Shown: piece after piece, positions 29,707 through 46,103 of the stretch
Layout of the letters: the number at the start of each line of letters is the position of its first letter
Position numbering within the stretch: position 1 is the first letter of the stretch
From: Ovis canadensis
Taxonomy: Eukaryota; Chordata; Mammalia; Artiodactyla; Bovidae
NCBI RefSeq assembly: GCF_042477335.2
Contig: NC_091255.1
Span: forward strand, 49,950,501 to 50,014,500
Direction: 5' to 3'
Length of the DNA stretch: 64,000 bases
The notes under the pieces: generated by a model
Database searches by the model: none
What the model was told of the DNA's origin: nothing
Seen by the model: the letters and a program-made list of their open reading frames with translations, nothing else
Position numbers and translations under genes: made by a program

Positions 29707-29979
29707 CAGAGAAGGCGATGGCACCCCACTCCAGTACTCTTGCCTGGAAAATCCCACGGATGGAGGAGCCTGGTGGGCTGCAGTCCATGGGGTCGCTAAG
29801 AGTCAGACACGACTGAGCGACTTCCCTTTCACTTTTCACTTTCACGCATTAGAGAAGGAAATGGCAACCCACTCCAGTGTTCTTGCCTGGAGAATCCCAA
29901 GGATGGTGGAGCCTGGTGGGCTGCTGTCTATGGGTTCACACAGAGTTAGACATGACTAAAGCAACTTAGCAGCAGCAGC
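29707..29979 (+). mobile_element. BOV-A2 SINE with perfect target-site duplication
   Basis: Complete dimer ending in an AGC repeat. Flanked by ATAAGAACAGGA at 29695-29706 and 29980-29991 (12 of 12). Confidence 0.93.
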
Positions 29980-29991
29980 ATAAGAACAGGA

Positions 29992-30534
29992 TAGAAGGCT
30001 TCCACAGGCTGTTCCATAAAGGCAACTGTTGCCAATTTACTAATTATCCAGCCTCACTGCATTGAGGAGAGAAATTGTGTTGGTGATACAGGAACTAAGC
30101 CAGCAGATTTGGCTCTGAGAAGATACTCACACAGGATTTCTATTGAGGGACAAGTAGCAGAGGACCTGAAGGATGAGTCACCTCAGGAGCAAAATGAGCT
30201 GGGCAAAGAAAGATATAGACACTTCAGAGAGAATTCAGGGACCACTCCACAAAGCCTCTCCAAAGCATGCATTATTTCTCTTACACTCAGTCCTGGATTC
30301 TCAATAGGAATGGAGTCCAGGGAGGTTCTAAGAGACAGGCCAAGTTAGAAAAATGCAAAATTATTCCCCATGTTTTTAACTCTACCAGTCTAAAATAAAG
30401 GAGTTAAAAAAATGTGAAACAATCCAGGGCAATGTAATCTTAATGGTTTTAATCTTCTGGGTGAGCTGGATTCAGGGCCCACTCAGAAAAGAAATGAAAG
30501 CCTGATTATGTGACTGCTCTGCACCTCAAAAAGA
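29992..30534. other. Unassigned intergenic
   Basis: No gene recognised. A 79-codon frame at 30109-30348 shows no motif. Confidence 0.35.
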
Positions 30535-30670
30535 AGTCAAAGTTGCTCAGTCATGTCTGACTGTTTGTGACCCCATGGACTATCAGCGGGGATCTTTACA
30601 ACCCAGGGATTGAACCCAGGGCTTCCACATTGCAGGCAGATTCTTCACTACCTGAAACACCAGGGAAGCT
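30535..30670 (-). mobile_element. Bov-tA SINE with internal deletion
   Basis: GTTGCTCAGTCATGTCTGAC and CACCAGGGAAGCT ends are present, but the centre jumps from GACCCCATGGACTATCAG to GGGATCTTTACAACCCAGGG. Confidence 0.82.
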
Positions 30671-32185
30671 GTCAAATGGAAGAGCAGATGCTAAAACACT
30701 TATCAAAGAACACAGAAAAAAGGCAAGGCAAAATTCATGTTTACTATGAATGCGCTGAGTTGAATTCTTGCATTAAGTTCACTGTGGAGTTGGTGATCTG
30801 AGACAGATGTGAAAGAGCCTTGAAATATGACTCCTTCACCCAGAGTCCAACCATCTCTCCATATAGCCACCAGTGATCTCCCTGTTCCTGTACCCAGTAG
30901 ATTTGTCTGAATACTCGTATTCCTTGCCCTGGATGCTATTGATCACGCCCTTGTCGAAACTGACTGCTTTAGACTTCTGTGCTTCTTCAGCTGCATCCCC
31001 ACCTCCCTCTCCAACTGCTTGTAACCAGATATCATCTATCTCCTCAGTGGTGGTTTTGTTGCTATGTCGTGTCCGACTCTTGTGACCCCATGGCCTGTAG
31101 CCTCCCTCTCCTCAGAGACTCAACTAAACCAAGGCAAACCTCAGGTCAAGGACTTTGGAGAGCTCCAGGCCTGTTCTGTCATCCTCTACAATGATCCCCA
31201 AGGTTCTTTCCTACTCCGAGATCTTCTCCTTGACAGTCTAAACAACTCCCACAGCTCCATTATCAACTTTATTTAGGTAACTCTCTGACATCTCTCCCAA
31301 ATCTAGCCCTCCTTTTCCAGCTCTCTCTCCTGGAGAACCACTGTTACTTCATTTTCTAAGCCTCAGAAACTTTATTCATGTTGACCATACCAGAGAGTCA
31401 ATCAGTACTGTTTCTTGGCTTTTTTCTCCATTGTTTCTCTACCTCCTGTGCCTCTGAAATCCACCCCACCACTTGCCCCATTACTCCCCACCACCACCAA
31501 CCATCTCAGTTCTCGTTTTCTCTCACCAGCCTCCCAATTGATCTTCCTTCTTCTTTCACAAACTTCTAGGACCCATTACAATCCATCCTATACACAGCTG
31601 CCCTATAGATCCTATGTCAATCTTCCTTAACAGCAAATCTTATAGGTAACCATTCAAAGCGCTGCTAGATATGGCCCTCCCTAACTAATTTGCAGTATCA
31701 TCTTCTGCTCCAGGATAGAAATTGGTATGTCAGGCTCTAAACACACCTCCGGCTCTCTCATCTCCCTACCGGGCAAAGTTCATGCTTAAAAAACTTTCCC
31801 TCCTCTTAGAGTTGCACACATTCATCTGTCTAACCATATCCCATCAAACTCTATTTCAGAATTATGCTGATATCATACAGTAATAGTTGATTGAAGTTGC
31901 AACTATGGGAAGTATATAAAGTCTTAATAACCTTCTCATGAACCCTCATTAGTGTTACTGTTCATTATTTATTCTACTTACAGTGCTCCATGGTTTACAC
32001 TAGGCTTCAATTAGGTGAAGCTACTCTCTCTTGAAGGCCCTACAATCAGTGATGCAGGCAGGTGAAATTTATATGAAAAATGTTTGTGTTTTCAAAGCTT
32101 TGATTGAGTGCTACTTTCTTCTTGGAGTCTCTTCTTAACACTCTCACACCTTGGAAATTCACCATTTTTATTTACACCTTTCTTG
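30671..32185. other. Pyrimidine-rich intergenic, possible L2 fragments
   Basis: No gene recognised. CAGCCTCCCAATTGATCTTC and CCATCCTATACACAGCTGCC (about 31528-31605) resemble L2-type 3' sequence. A short BOV-A-like piece is at about 31058-31112. Confidence 0.35.
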
Positions 32186-32392
32186 AGCCACATTTTTAAG
32201 AGATTTTTTTGTACAACAATGTTGCTTTACAAGGTTGTGTCAGCTTCTGCTGTAAGGCAAAATGAATCGGCCACATGTATGCATATAGCCCCTCTTCCTT
32301 GGATTCCCTTCTTATTTAGGTCACCACTGAGTACTGAGTAGAGTTCCCTATGCTATATAGTAGGTTCTCATTAGTTATCTCTTTTATATATA

Positions 32393-32664
32393 GTAATGGC
32401 ACCCCACTCTAGTACTCTTGCCTGGAAAATCCCATGGACGGAGGAACCTGGTAGGCTGCAGTCCATGGGGTCACTAAGAGTTGAACACGACTGGGCGACT
32501 TCACTTTCACTTTTCACTTTCAGGCATTGGAGAAGGAAATGGCAACCCACTCCAGTGTTCTTGCCTGGAGAATCCCAGGGATGGGGGAGCCTGGTGGGCT
32601 GCCGTCTATGGGGTCACACAGAGTTGGACACGACTGATGTGACTTAGCAGCAGCAGCAGCAGCA
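32393..32664 (+). mobile_element. BOV-A2 SINE, first of a pair
   Basis: Dimer lacking its first few bases (starts TAATGGCACCCC) and ending in AGC repeats. Confidence 0.9.
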
Positions 32665-32676
32665 GTGTATATATGT

Positions 32677-32944
32677 GGAGAAGGCAATGGCACCCCACTC
32701 CAGTACTCTTGCCTGGAAAATCCCATGGATGGAGGAGCCTGGTAGGCTGCAGTCCATGAGGTCACTAAGTCTGACACAACTGAGCAACTTCACTTTCACT
32801 TTTCACTTTCATGCATTGGAGAAGGAAATGACAACCCACTCCAGTGTTCTTGCCTGGAGAATCCCAGGGATGGGGGAGCCTGGTGGGCTGCTGTCTATGG
32901 GGTCACATGGAGTTGGACAAAACTGAAATGACTTAGCAACAACA
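32677..32944 (+). mobile_element. BOV-A2 SINE, second of a pair
   Basis: Complete dimer flanked by a perfect 12-bp duplication GTGTATATATGT (32665-32676 and 32945-32956), showing that it inserted independently just beyond the first copy. Confidence 0.93.
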
Positions 32945-33300
32945 GTGTATATATGTTGATCCCAATTCATCACACCTACCCCTTCCCCCTTTGGTATCCA
33001 TACATTTGTTCTCTATGTCTCTGTCTTTATTTCTACTTTGCAAAAAAGTTAATCTATACCATTTTTCTATATTCCACATATAAATGCTAATATATGATAT
33101 TTGTTTTTCACTTCCTGACTTATTTCACTCTGAATGACATTCTCTTGGTCCGTCCATGTCTGCAAATGACAGTTTCTATCATTTTTGTGACTAATATTCC
33201 ATTGTACATATGTAACACATCTTATTTATCCATTCCTCTGTTGATGGATATTTAGTTTGCTATTGAAAAATAGTGCTGCAGTATCCATTGGCATGCAGGT

Positions 33301-34515
33301 ATCTTTTTTAACTATGGAGCCACACTTACATTTGTCTGTTTGATGCTTGTCTCTTTGTCTTATCCACTCTAGACTACAAACACATTGTGGTCTAGGATTA
33401 GGGTTCACTTATTTCTGTGTCCTCAGTACCACACATAGTACTACACAACAGATGGTTATTTGGGGCTATGTTAGTCAGCATCAAAATGAATGAATCATTG
33501 AGATAGTGGCCAATAGAATTGAAATGTTGAATATTCAGAGATGAGGCTAGTGAAGGTGGGGTAGGATTCATGTTTGTTGTAGGGAAACTTAATGAACATT
33601 GGCCTTTCTTGAAATGATAGGCAATGAAATGATAACAAAGTTATGGAAGAACATTCCAGATATGAGCAAAGAGCTAGTGGAAAGAATAACTTTGAAGAGA
33701 GGGAGGTAAAGAGATACACCTGTCTGCATTAAAGGGTCCTTAGATTACAAAGTGTTGAGTATAACAAGTGGGTAACAAGATGCGCCAGTTTGGCAAAGAC
33801 AAGTTTTTGTCCAACTAAATGTGATGTGATGGCTTGATACCAAGTGAAACTGTCCTATGTGTGAAGACTTGGAACTCAAGCTGAGGTGCAAGATTTTGGA
33901 GTTGTCAGCATAGAGGTGCAAGTTCTCCTGAGCAGAGATGTAGAAGGAGAAATGCAGACTCACAAATCCAGGCATTTCCTCCACTTGAGACAGAACGAGG
34001 AAGACAGGCTAATCAGAAGACAGAGAGAAAACAGAGGTCTAACAAGAGGACCCAGAATGTGCGGGGTGATGAAAATCACTGAAGGTACATTCTAAGGAAA
34101 CAGTAGGCAGCTACACTAGTGCCAGCCAAGAGGCTGAGAGGAGAGGAGAGCGCCTCTTGAACAGTCTCTTCAGGGGCTAGTGCTCACAATTAGGGAGAAA
34201 TGTAAACAGAGAATTCCAGAGTGATGGGGATGAGAGTGGGAGATGGGTGTAAGGTTTGGGGAGGATGCTCACAATTGCAGCCATGGCCAGAAAAGGAAAA
34301 AAAAAAAAGCATGAGTTTTAAAAGCCAGTTTTTCTTCATGGTCTTCCTGGGTGGGAGCCTCTCAGGAGGACAGCCTTCTCCCTCCCTCTGTATTTACCAG
34401 TGGAGCATATGATTAGGACAGTCACTGGACTCATTTCATCCTCCTAATGAAGGGTTATTTTTATGAAACAGCCATAACAAGTACTTTACAATGCATGCAT
34501 ATGGATGAGAAACAC
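33301..34515. other. Intergenic downstream of KRT34
   Basis: No gene recognised. About 33340-33460 (CTCTAGACTACAAACACATT then TGTGTCCTCAGTACC) is faintly L2-like. An A-run lies at about 34300-34308. Confidence 0.35.
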
Positions 34516-34539
34516 ATTTACGATGCCAGAGAAATAAAG

Positions 34540-34545
34540 TTTATT
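34540..34545 (-). other. Polyadenylation signal of KRT34
   Basis: AATAAA on the minus strand within AAAGTTTATTGGGAAG (plus strand), about 353 bp past the stop codon. It predicts a 3' UTR of about 375 nt. Confidence 0.75.
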
Positions 34546-34897
34546 GGGAAGCAAATGAAGTAGCCTTCTTACATTCCAGAGAATATCAAAGAAGCTAGGA
34601 AAGCAGGAAACACCATACCTAGAGGAAACACCCTAAAGTAAAACCTGGAGCTCAGATTGCTGGACCATCTTCAGAGACAGAGACTCGACCTTCAGCAGGA
34701 GGGAGTTTTCCAGACATCGGAAGCGGATGAGGTGTGTCTTGGCTCGTGGAGAGCATTTCCAGGTGTAGAAATTTCAGAGCTGGCTTGACAAGGTATCTAA
34801 ATGGTAACTGAGCTCCAGCCAAGGCAGAACCTGGGGACCTTTCCTGGGCTTGTTCTAGGCTTCACTGTCATCTTCAAAGAGGAGGCAGGTTTTTTAA

Positions 34898-39281
<4,384 letters not shown>

Positions 39282-39395
39282 CCCTTAATGGTGGGTGGGG
39301 TCTTGGCACTCCGCATAGTTTCCTTTCCTAATGCTTCGGCTAATTTTTCTCTCCAAAATACGCTACTTAGGTGCCTCCCAAGAGTCCTCCCTCAA

Positions 39396-39403
39396 CTCAT
39401 AAA
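39396..39403 (-). promoter_or_regulatory. Candidate HOXC13 site, KRT34 promoter
   Basis: TTTATGAG on the minus strand, about 115 bp upstream of the TATA box. The eight bases are identical to the site upstream of the KRT33 gene, inside a wider shared block (AGTCCT then CTCATAAAA on the plus strand). Confidence 0.45.
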
Positions 39404-39409
39404 ATTATT

Positions 39410-39937
39410 CCATTCAGCTTGTGTCATAACAGGCTCCTCCAGGGTGCTCATGGCTGGTGATATCAGAGTTTCATCAGATGGCTTCAAAGGAGGTAGAATC
39501 ATCACGGCCCCAAGTGGCTCTCCCCATTACTCAGAGAGGACAGCCAGGGACACGGGTGGAGTTGCTTAAGAATCAGGAACTCCTTGCTCATGAATTTCTG
39601 CCATTGGACTCCTTGGAAAGAGCATGTGGAGTGAATAGTCTTTTCAATGGCCAGCCAGCTTCTCTCAAGTCTACCCATGCTTCACTGTTCAATTCAACTC
39701 ATCCTTAGAGCAGAAGCCTGTCCTGTATTAACTATGAGGATTCTGAGCCTTACTCAGGGAGAGTATTTATTGGGGCTTAGGGAATTTGTCAATACCCAGA
39801 GAGACTAAAAATAATTGAGCATTGTATGTAACATAGATAGCAAAGAAGAACCTCCTGTAAAGCACAGAGAACTCTACTCCATACTCCATAATAATCCATA
39901 CGGGAAAAGAAGCTGAAACAGAATGTGCTGCGTGTTG
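39410..39937. other. Intergenic upstream of KRT34
   Basis: Distal promoter side of KRT34. No repeat or coding sequence recognised. Confidence 0.35.
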
Positions 39938-40135
39938 TGCTAAGTCGCTCAATCGTGTCCAACTCTTTGCAGCCCTATGGACTGCAGCCCACCAGGCTCC
40001 TCTGTCCATGGAGTTCTCCAGGGAAGAACACTGGAGTAGGTTGCCATTCCCCTCACCAGGGGATCTTCCTGACCCAGGGATCAAACCCAGGTCTCCTGCA
40101 TTACCAGGATTCTTTACCATCTGAGCTACTGAGAA
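39938..40135 (-). mobile_element. Bov-tA SINE
   Basis: Complement of Bov-tA: CTAAGTCGCTCAATCGTGTC at left and CATCTGAGCTACTGAGAAAG at right. Confidence 0.87.
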
Positions 40136-40140
40136 AGAAT

Positions 40141-40248
40141 ACATATATGTGTATGCGTAACTGAATCACTCAGCTATACACCTGAAACTCACACAACATT
40201 GTATGTCAACTGTACTTCAATAAAATTTCTAAAAAGGAAAGAAATAGG
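40141..40248 (+). mobile_element. L1 3'-tail fragment
   Basis: GCTATACACCTGAAACTCAC followed by CAACTGTACTTCAATAAAAT is an L1 3' UTR end. Confidence 0.65.
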
Positions 40249-40500
40249 GGACTTCCCTGGTGGTCCAGTTGTTAAGAATCCTCTTGCCAATGCAGGGGGC
40301 ATGAATTTCATTCCCAGTCAGGGAAGATCCCACGTGTCCTGGAGCAGCTAAACCCTTGCACCATAACTACTGAGTCTGTGCACCGCAACAACTACCGAAG
40401 CCTGCACGCCTAGAGCCTGTGCTCCGCCACAAGTAGAGAAAGCTCACACACAGCAACAAACACCCAGCGCAGCCAAAAATAAATGAATTAAATTATTTTA
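40249..40500 (+). mobile_element. tRNA-derived cetartiodactyl SINE (CHR/ART2-like)
   Basis: GGGGACTTCCCTGGTGGTCC head, CCTGGAGCAGCTAAACCC body, AGAGAAAGCTCACACACAGC, and an A-rich tail. Confidence 0.8.
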
Positions 40501-40559
40501 AATAAAGAAAATAACTGAGTGTTCATGGTTAGAAAAGGAAACCTCTGGACAGATGGGAA

Positions 40560-40765
40560 TGGCACTAGAGCTGCAGACTACAACCCACAGTTCAGCCTGC
40601 AGCCTTGTTTTTGTAAATCAAGTTTTGTTGGGACACAGCCAGGCCTTTTCATTTAGGTCTTGTCTATGGCTGCCTTTGTACTACATGAAAGTTGAGTAGT
40701 TGCAACAAATACCATTCAGACTGCAAAACCTATCTGGCCCTTTACTAAAAAAGTCAACCAACCTG
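40560..40765. repeat. Ancient DNA-transposon-like fragment
   Basis: GTTGGGACACAGCCAGGCC, GGCTGCCTTTGTACTACATG and TATCTGGCCCTTTACTAAAA match a widespread mammalian MER-type repeat that I associate with hAT elements. The name is uncertain. Confidence 0.45.
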
Positions 40766-40779
40766 CACTGAAGCCATAA

Positions 40780-41354
40780 TCTCCCTAAAAGTGAGAATGA
40801 GAAAAAAAAATACCTGGAAGAAAAATTATGATGGAAATAGTCCACAGAGTGAGAATTCAAGGGTCACGGTTGAAGCATAAATACAAAGCAGACTACTTCA
40901 GAGTCAACAAGAAAGTAAAACCAGAATCAGGCACTCAGAGGTATCTTTGTATCCATAGAAACCTTATCTCAAAGCCTCTACAAATTTCTCTTCCTTGCTA
41001 TCAGACTTACTCCTTTGAGAGCATTTAATACCCCTAGAGATATGACTTTTCCAGCCTGAGATGCTCTCAGACAGTCAGAGCCCATGAGAATGCAGTTGAC
41101 TCTCATCCCTAAGAAGAGGGCACCACCCTGATGAGGACACAGCTCTCCATCAGCTCCGGGTTCAGATACCCTTTGACCCCTTCCCAGCCCTAAGGATTCT
41201 CCCTTATTGCCAAGTACCAAATATTAACAAATTAGCCTTCCCCAGATCACTTTCTATTCCCTGTCCCTCTCTGGCTGTCCTTTGTTCCATAAAGGAACAA
41301 AATCATGGTTCAGAAAGAAATCCCAAGAGATTATTCGTGGAACACAACATGAAA
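40780..41354. other. Unassigned intergenic
   Basis: No gene or repeat recognised. Confidence 0.35.
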
Positions 41355-41565
41355 AGTGAAAGTGAAGTCACTCAGTCGTGTCCGTCTCTTTGCGACCCTG
41401 TGGACTGTGGCCTAACAAGCTTCTCCATCCATGGGATTCTCCAGGCAAGAATACTGGAGTGGGTTACCATTTCCTTCTCCAGGGGGTCATCCTGACCCAG
41501 GGACTGAATCCAGGTCTCCCGCATTGGAGGCAGACACTTTAACCTCTGAGCCACCAGGGAACACA
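41355..41565 (-). mobile_element. Bov-tA SINE
   Basis: Complement of Bov-tA: CACTCAGTCGTGTCCGTCTC at left and CCTCTGAGCCACCAGGGAA at right. Confidence 0.88.
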
Positions 41566-42327
41566 ATATAAGACACTTTTAAAGAATGTATCCAGATTTT
41601 AAAAGCAGTGTTGAAGAGCAGAAAGGACCACATTTGAAGCTAAATGACCTGGGTGCACATCCTTCCTGACATCATGAGCTCAGAGAAGTGGATCCCTTTT
41701 TTGATTCTTGTTTTCTTCATCTCTTAATTTGAAGTAATGATAATGCTGCCCACCTCATGGGTTCATTGTGAAAGGTAAGTAAGATGTTGTGTGTGAATAT
41801 GAGTAGGGGTGGTGATAGTTACTTCTGTAAACTTCTTCCTTCCTACTATTGGCTCAAATGGCTCAGGTGAAGAATTTTGTGAACATTCAATTTTGTTGAG
41901 CAGACACCTGGGCAGGTTGTCCAAGCCAACTCAATGGTGATCAAACCTTACTTATCTCGCAAATAGTAGAGGCGCAGAACTATATTCATGAGTTAATCAA
42001 CAAAAATGCAAATATGAGCATTAATTTAGTGACTAGGTTAGGAAGTTGACAGTTGGTCTATTGTCCCTGCTTTCTCTGCTAACTTCCTCATCTTCTAGGT
42101 TTGTTTATCTCACTTGGGGTGATTCTTGGGGAGGAAGAGTTCTCCACATGGGGCGATATTGCCAACAAGCCTCTTCTGGTGTTTGCATTGAAATCGGCTC
42201 TTCTCATCCTCTGGGAATCCTCCAGCCTTACAGCTCTCTGTGAGCATTCATAAAATAATGATAGTGTTACTGCTACCCCTGATGATGATGATGGTAATGA
42301 TGATGCTACCATTTCATGAATACTTAG
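41566..42327. other. Intergenic with a MIR-like fragment
   Basis: About 41640-41790 (CATGGGTTCATTGTGAAAGG, after CTTCATCTCTTAATTTG) is weakly MIR-like; nothing else recognised. A short GATGAT-rich run precedes the next SINE (about 42281-42306). Confidence 0.35.
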
Positions 42328-42520
42328 AGCTTCCCAGGTGGTGCAGCAGTAAAGAATCCACTTGCCAATGCAGGAGATGCAGGTTCAATCCCCAGGTCAG
42401 AAGAGCTCCTGGAGTAGGAGATGGCAACCCACTCCAGTATTCTTGCCTGGAAAATTCCATAGACAGAGGAGCCTTGTGGGCTACAGTCCATGGAGTTGCA
42501 AAGAGTCGGACACAACTGAG

Positions 42521-42523
<3 letters not shown>
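42328..42523 (+). mobile_element. Bov-tA SINE
   Basis: AGCTTCCCAGGTGGTGCAGC head and BOV-A body ending CGGACACAACTGAGC; it runs into an AC microsatellite. Confidence 0.87.

Positions 42524-42555
<32 letters not shown>
42524..42555. repeat. (AC)16 microsatellite
   Basis: Sixteen uninterrupted AC units at the 3' end of a Bov-tA; likely polymorphic. Confidence 0.95.
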
Positions 42556-42557
<2 letters not shown>

Positions 42558-42559
42558 AT

Positions 42560-42760
42560 TTACTTATTACATGCCAAACTGGTGCTAAGTGCTATGGCAC
42601 ATTTCTCATTTCATCATCCCAACAACCCAGTAAGTCTGACCTATAAAATTATTCCTATTTTACAGATAAGGTAACAGAATGAGAAAGGCTCAGAATTTTC
42701 CTAAGACAAAGTCTGTAAGTAGCAGGGCAGGGATTTGAACTATTCAGATGTCTAACCCCC
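42560..42760 (+). repeat. MIR SINE fragment
   Basis: GGTGCTAAGTGCTATGGCAC, ATTTTACAGATAAGGTAACA and GCAGGGCAGGGATTTGAAC follow the MIR consensus in order. Confidence 0.7.
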
Positions 42761-44908
42761 AAGCCTAAATACCTAAACACAGTGTGAACATTTGGCACAG
42801 AAGCTTCTCTGGTTTTGTGAGGAAAGAAACCTTAGATTCATTTCCGTTTATCATCCCTCTCTTTGTAGTTTTTGTTTCTGGGCCCCTTGGGCCTTCTTCC
42901 CCACTCCCTTTACCTCATCAGTCCTCCAAAGGCCTCTCTGCTCAAGCAGTTCTTACATCCCGCTATGCTCCATAGTACCTTCCTGAACTTGGTAAATAAC
43001 CAAGTTACGCTCATTTACTCTTTCCCAAGAGAAATTTATATCCTTTTGCACAATTGATTGATCTGTCCAGATTGAAAATCAGATTGCCTTTTCTTAACAT
43101 CTAAGCAAATGAAAATGCACAATGGCATGACCTAAGCAATTTAGAATCTGGGAGAAAGTCTTTCTGCCTTACCCTGTAAATGTTCACCTCAGAAGTAAGT
43201 TCTGTTTTCTAGAATCAAAGAATCTGAAGCCAGAAAGACCTGAACTTATAAAGGAGAAAACTGAGGACCAGATAGTGATGTAGGCTGGAAATGAATAGCA
43301 ATATCTAGTCTGATAGTCTTCTAGGACACTTCACACATAGTATTCCATCCTCACTCAAAACACTGGGTGTTTGGATTCTATTACTGTTATTGATTAACAG
43401 AGATGAAGAATCTAAGATATTAGGGAGGGATTTATCTTGTGCAAATGACACAAGTATGTAGACTCGAGTTTGCCCAGCCCAATTTACCTCGTTGTAAATA
43501 GAGATGAGACACTGTTCAGAGGTCAAGATGTGTCAAAGCACAAGAACTAGGAGAAAACACAGAAACAAGATCATAAATTCTGAGGCCAGTTCTGAGTACA
43601 GACAGGAAGACATACCGAGACTTACTGCATACTGCTTTGCTCCTCAGTAAACTAGGGGTTAAAAAGTGACAGTCCTACAAGGTTGTGATGAGGCATGAAT
43701 CCTGGAAGTACTGTGATGGGCTTGTATAAAGGAAAATGCTGAGCACTCCTAGACAGCCCTAATCTTCCTGACAGCAGCCTCAGACCCCAAAGAGAACTGA
43801 AACCATGACTTTAACATCAGATACGAAGATGGGGGAAAGTATCTTACCTCTATCCCAAAGCAAATATAAAATAAGAGGGAAACAGAAATAAAAAGAATCA
43901 GCAAAAGTATCCAGAATGTACACCTGGGGAAAAATCAAAGTGTGAGAATGGTATGTCCATTTGGCTAGGAGTTCAGACCAGGACAACCAGGAGCCAGTAA
44001 AACAGGTCATCAAGAGCATTTATGTACAGCTGCCAAGGAACTGGGCCCCGACAGAAGGTGGATCTGGAGTCAAAGAGTATCAGGTAATGCTTAGCAGAGC
44101 ATATACTCCTGCTGCAGAGCTGGGTGGGGGATTTGAAGAAAGAAACAGTGGCATAGAAGAACAGGATGATATATAAGTTCTAACATTGGGCATGAAACAA
44201 AGAAAAAAGAAGACCATTGTTTTTATCCTTAAAAATCTTAGCTATGTGTTAAGTCAGCAATAATCAAAATGATTAATAATCATAATAAAAATATCTGGTT
44301 TGCAAAGTCTTTCCGTAAACATGGTCTTCCATGATCATCTTGGTAGATATACAAAGCCGATAGAGAAGAGAGTGTTACCGCCACTCTACCTTTCGAAAAA
44401 TTGAGGCTCAGAGAGACTACTGTTTGTCCAAGGACACAGAGCTGATGACAAGATAAATTAGAACTAAAACCCGGACTCTGGCAACCTGGCAAATTGGCTT
44501 ATTAGAACTGTATACATAGCATCAAAAATTCCCAGTGGCCAGGCTACATCCCAGACCAATTAAATCAGATTCTCTGAGGGCCGACTCAAGCCTCTGCATA
44601 TTTTTAAGTGCTCTTAGTTATTCCAAAGCACAATCAAGTTGAGAACCACATCCTGGTGTGTGTGTTTGGTGATGAGCACCTATAAGCGTTTTAAAAGCCA
44701 CGTGGGAGTATTTAAGGGACTGTAGGACATTTATTTATAAAATTAAGGAGTAGCTACAAAGATATAGATTTTAAAAAAAAAAAAAAGGCAGAGTTTACAG
44801 ATTCAAAAAGCTTTGTCTCTGGCCAGAATTTATCCTTTATTCTGTTGATACGCTCTGCTCAGAGCATGTTTAGACCTTTCTGTTTTGACAATGTCTGTAT
44901 CCTTCTAA
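42761..44908. other. Intergenic, mostly unassigned
   Basis: No gene recognised over about 2.1 kb. A MIR-like fragment lies at about 44380-44480 (TTGAGGCTCAGAGAGACTAC, CAAGGACACAGAGCTG). Confidence 0.4.
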
Positions 44909-45105
44909 GGGGCTTCCCTGGTGGCTCAGAAAATCTGCCTGCAATGCAGGAGACACAGGTTTGATTTCTGGGTCGGGAAGATCCCCTGGAGAAGGGAATG
45001 GCTACCCACTCCATTATTCTTGCCTGGAGAACTCCATGGATAGAGGAGCTTGGCGAGCTACACCCCATGTGGTCACAAAGAGACAACTGAGCAACTAACA
45101 TTTTC
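44909..45105 (+). mobile_element. Bov-tA SINE
   Basis: GGGGCTTCCCTGGTGGCTCA head and BOV-A body; a small deletion follows GCTCAGA. Confidence 0.87.
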
Positions 45106-45349
45106 ACTTCCACATATCCTTCTAATACCCAGTTTTTTTTATGCAAACTTTGTAATTTATTAATGGGTTTGATTTTTTGAAATTCATTCAAAAGGAAATC
45201 TTGTGAATCAGGTAGACAATGAAATTAGATAATAAAAATTTTTTTTCTTTATGACTGTGGCTCATAACTGACTGGAAAGCCATTTCCTAAATAGATTTGC
45301 CAAAAATCAGTTGGAATTTGTGTGTAGAAAACAACTTTGAAACATGTCA

Positions 45350-45560
45350 GTGACTTGGATGGTGCAGTGGTAAAGAATCTGCCAGCAAATACAGGGGATG
45401 CAAGAGATGCTGGTTCGATCCCTGGGTCAGGAAGATCCCCTGGAGTAGGAAGTGGCAACCCACTCCAGTATTCTTGCCTGGAAAATTCCATGGACAGAGG
45501 AGACTGACAGGCTACAGTTCATGGGGTCACAAAGAGTCACACATGACTGAGCATGCACTG
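45350..45560 (+). mobile_element. Bov-tA SINE, diverged head
   Basis: GATGGTGCAGTGGTAAAGAA, then GGGTCAGGAAGATCCCCTGG and an end near CACACATGACTGAGC. Confidence 0.85.
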
Positions 45561-45889
45561 ACCTGGATGTGTCAATCTGCTCCAATTTTTAAATTATTCT
45601 CACAGTTTATAGTAGTATCTTATGGATATCTATAGACAGAACTTGGTTCAAATCCCATAACTGCTAATGACTAACTATGATTTGGAGCATATTTCTAAGG
45701 CTCAGGTTCCTCATCTCTTCAATGAATTTAATTTGCAGCACTTACAAAGATTAATTAAGTTCCTAGTATTTTACCTAACTTGTAGTTGATATTCAATAGA
45801 TGCAAGCTATATTTGTTTCCTATACCTGCTCTCATAAATGACCTCAAATCTAGTGACTTAAAACAATACAATGTATTATTGTAAAGTTC
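45561..45889. other. Intergenic with ancient repeat traces
   Basis: A MIR-like piece (CTCAGGTTCCTCATCTCTTC, about 45699) and an unidentified old repeat (GTGACTTAAAACAATACAAT, about 45854). No gene. Confidence 0.4.
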
Positions 45890-46103
45890 TATAAATCAGA
45901 ATTCTGACATGGGTCTAAAATCAAGGTATGGAGTTGCATTTCTAAACACTAGCAATAAGCAATTTAAAAAAGAAATTAGGGAGAAAATTATATTTCCAAT
46001 AGCATCACAAGGAATAAAACATTCAGGAATAAGCATAACCAAGGAGGCAAAAGACTGATACACTGAAAACTGCAAAACATTGCCAAAAGAAATTAAAGAA
46101 GAC

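Larger units (their letters stand above)
32190..33300 (-). mobile_element. L1 3' region, split by two BOV-A2 copies
   Basis: Complement of an L1 3' UTR (CTATGCTATATAGTAGGTTC) to the left of the SINEs; ORF2 C-terminal/3' sequence (AATATTCCATTGTACATATG) resumes at about 32957. Confidence 0.8.

Noticed and set aside
42524-42555. CRISPR-like or functional tandem repeat
   Set aside because: Plain AC microsatellite; no spacer structure. No CRISPR array is expected or seen in this mammalian window.
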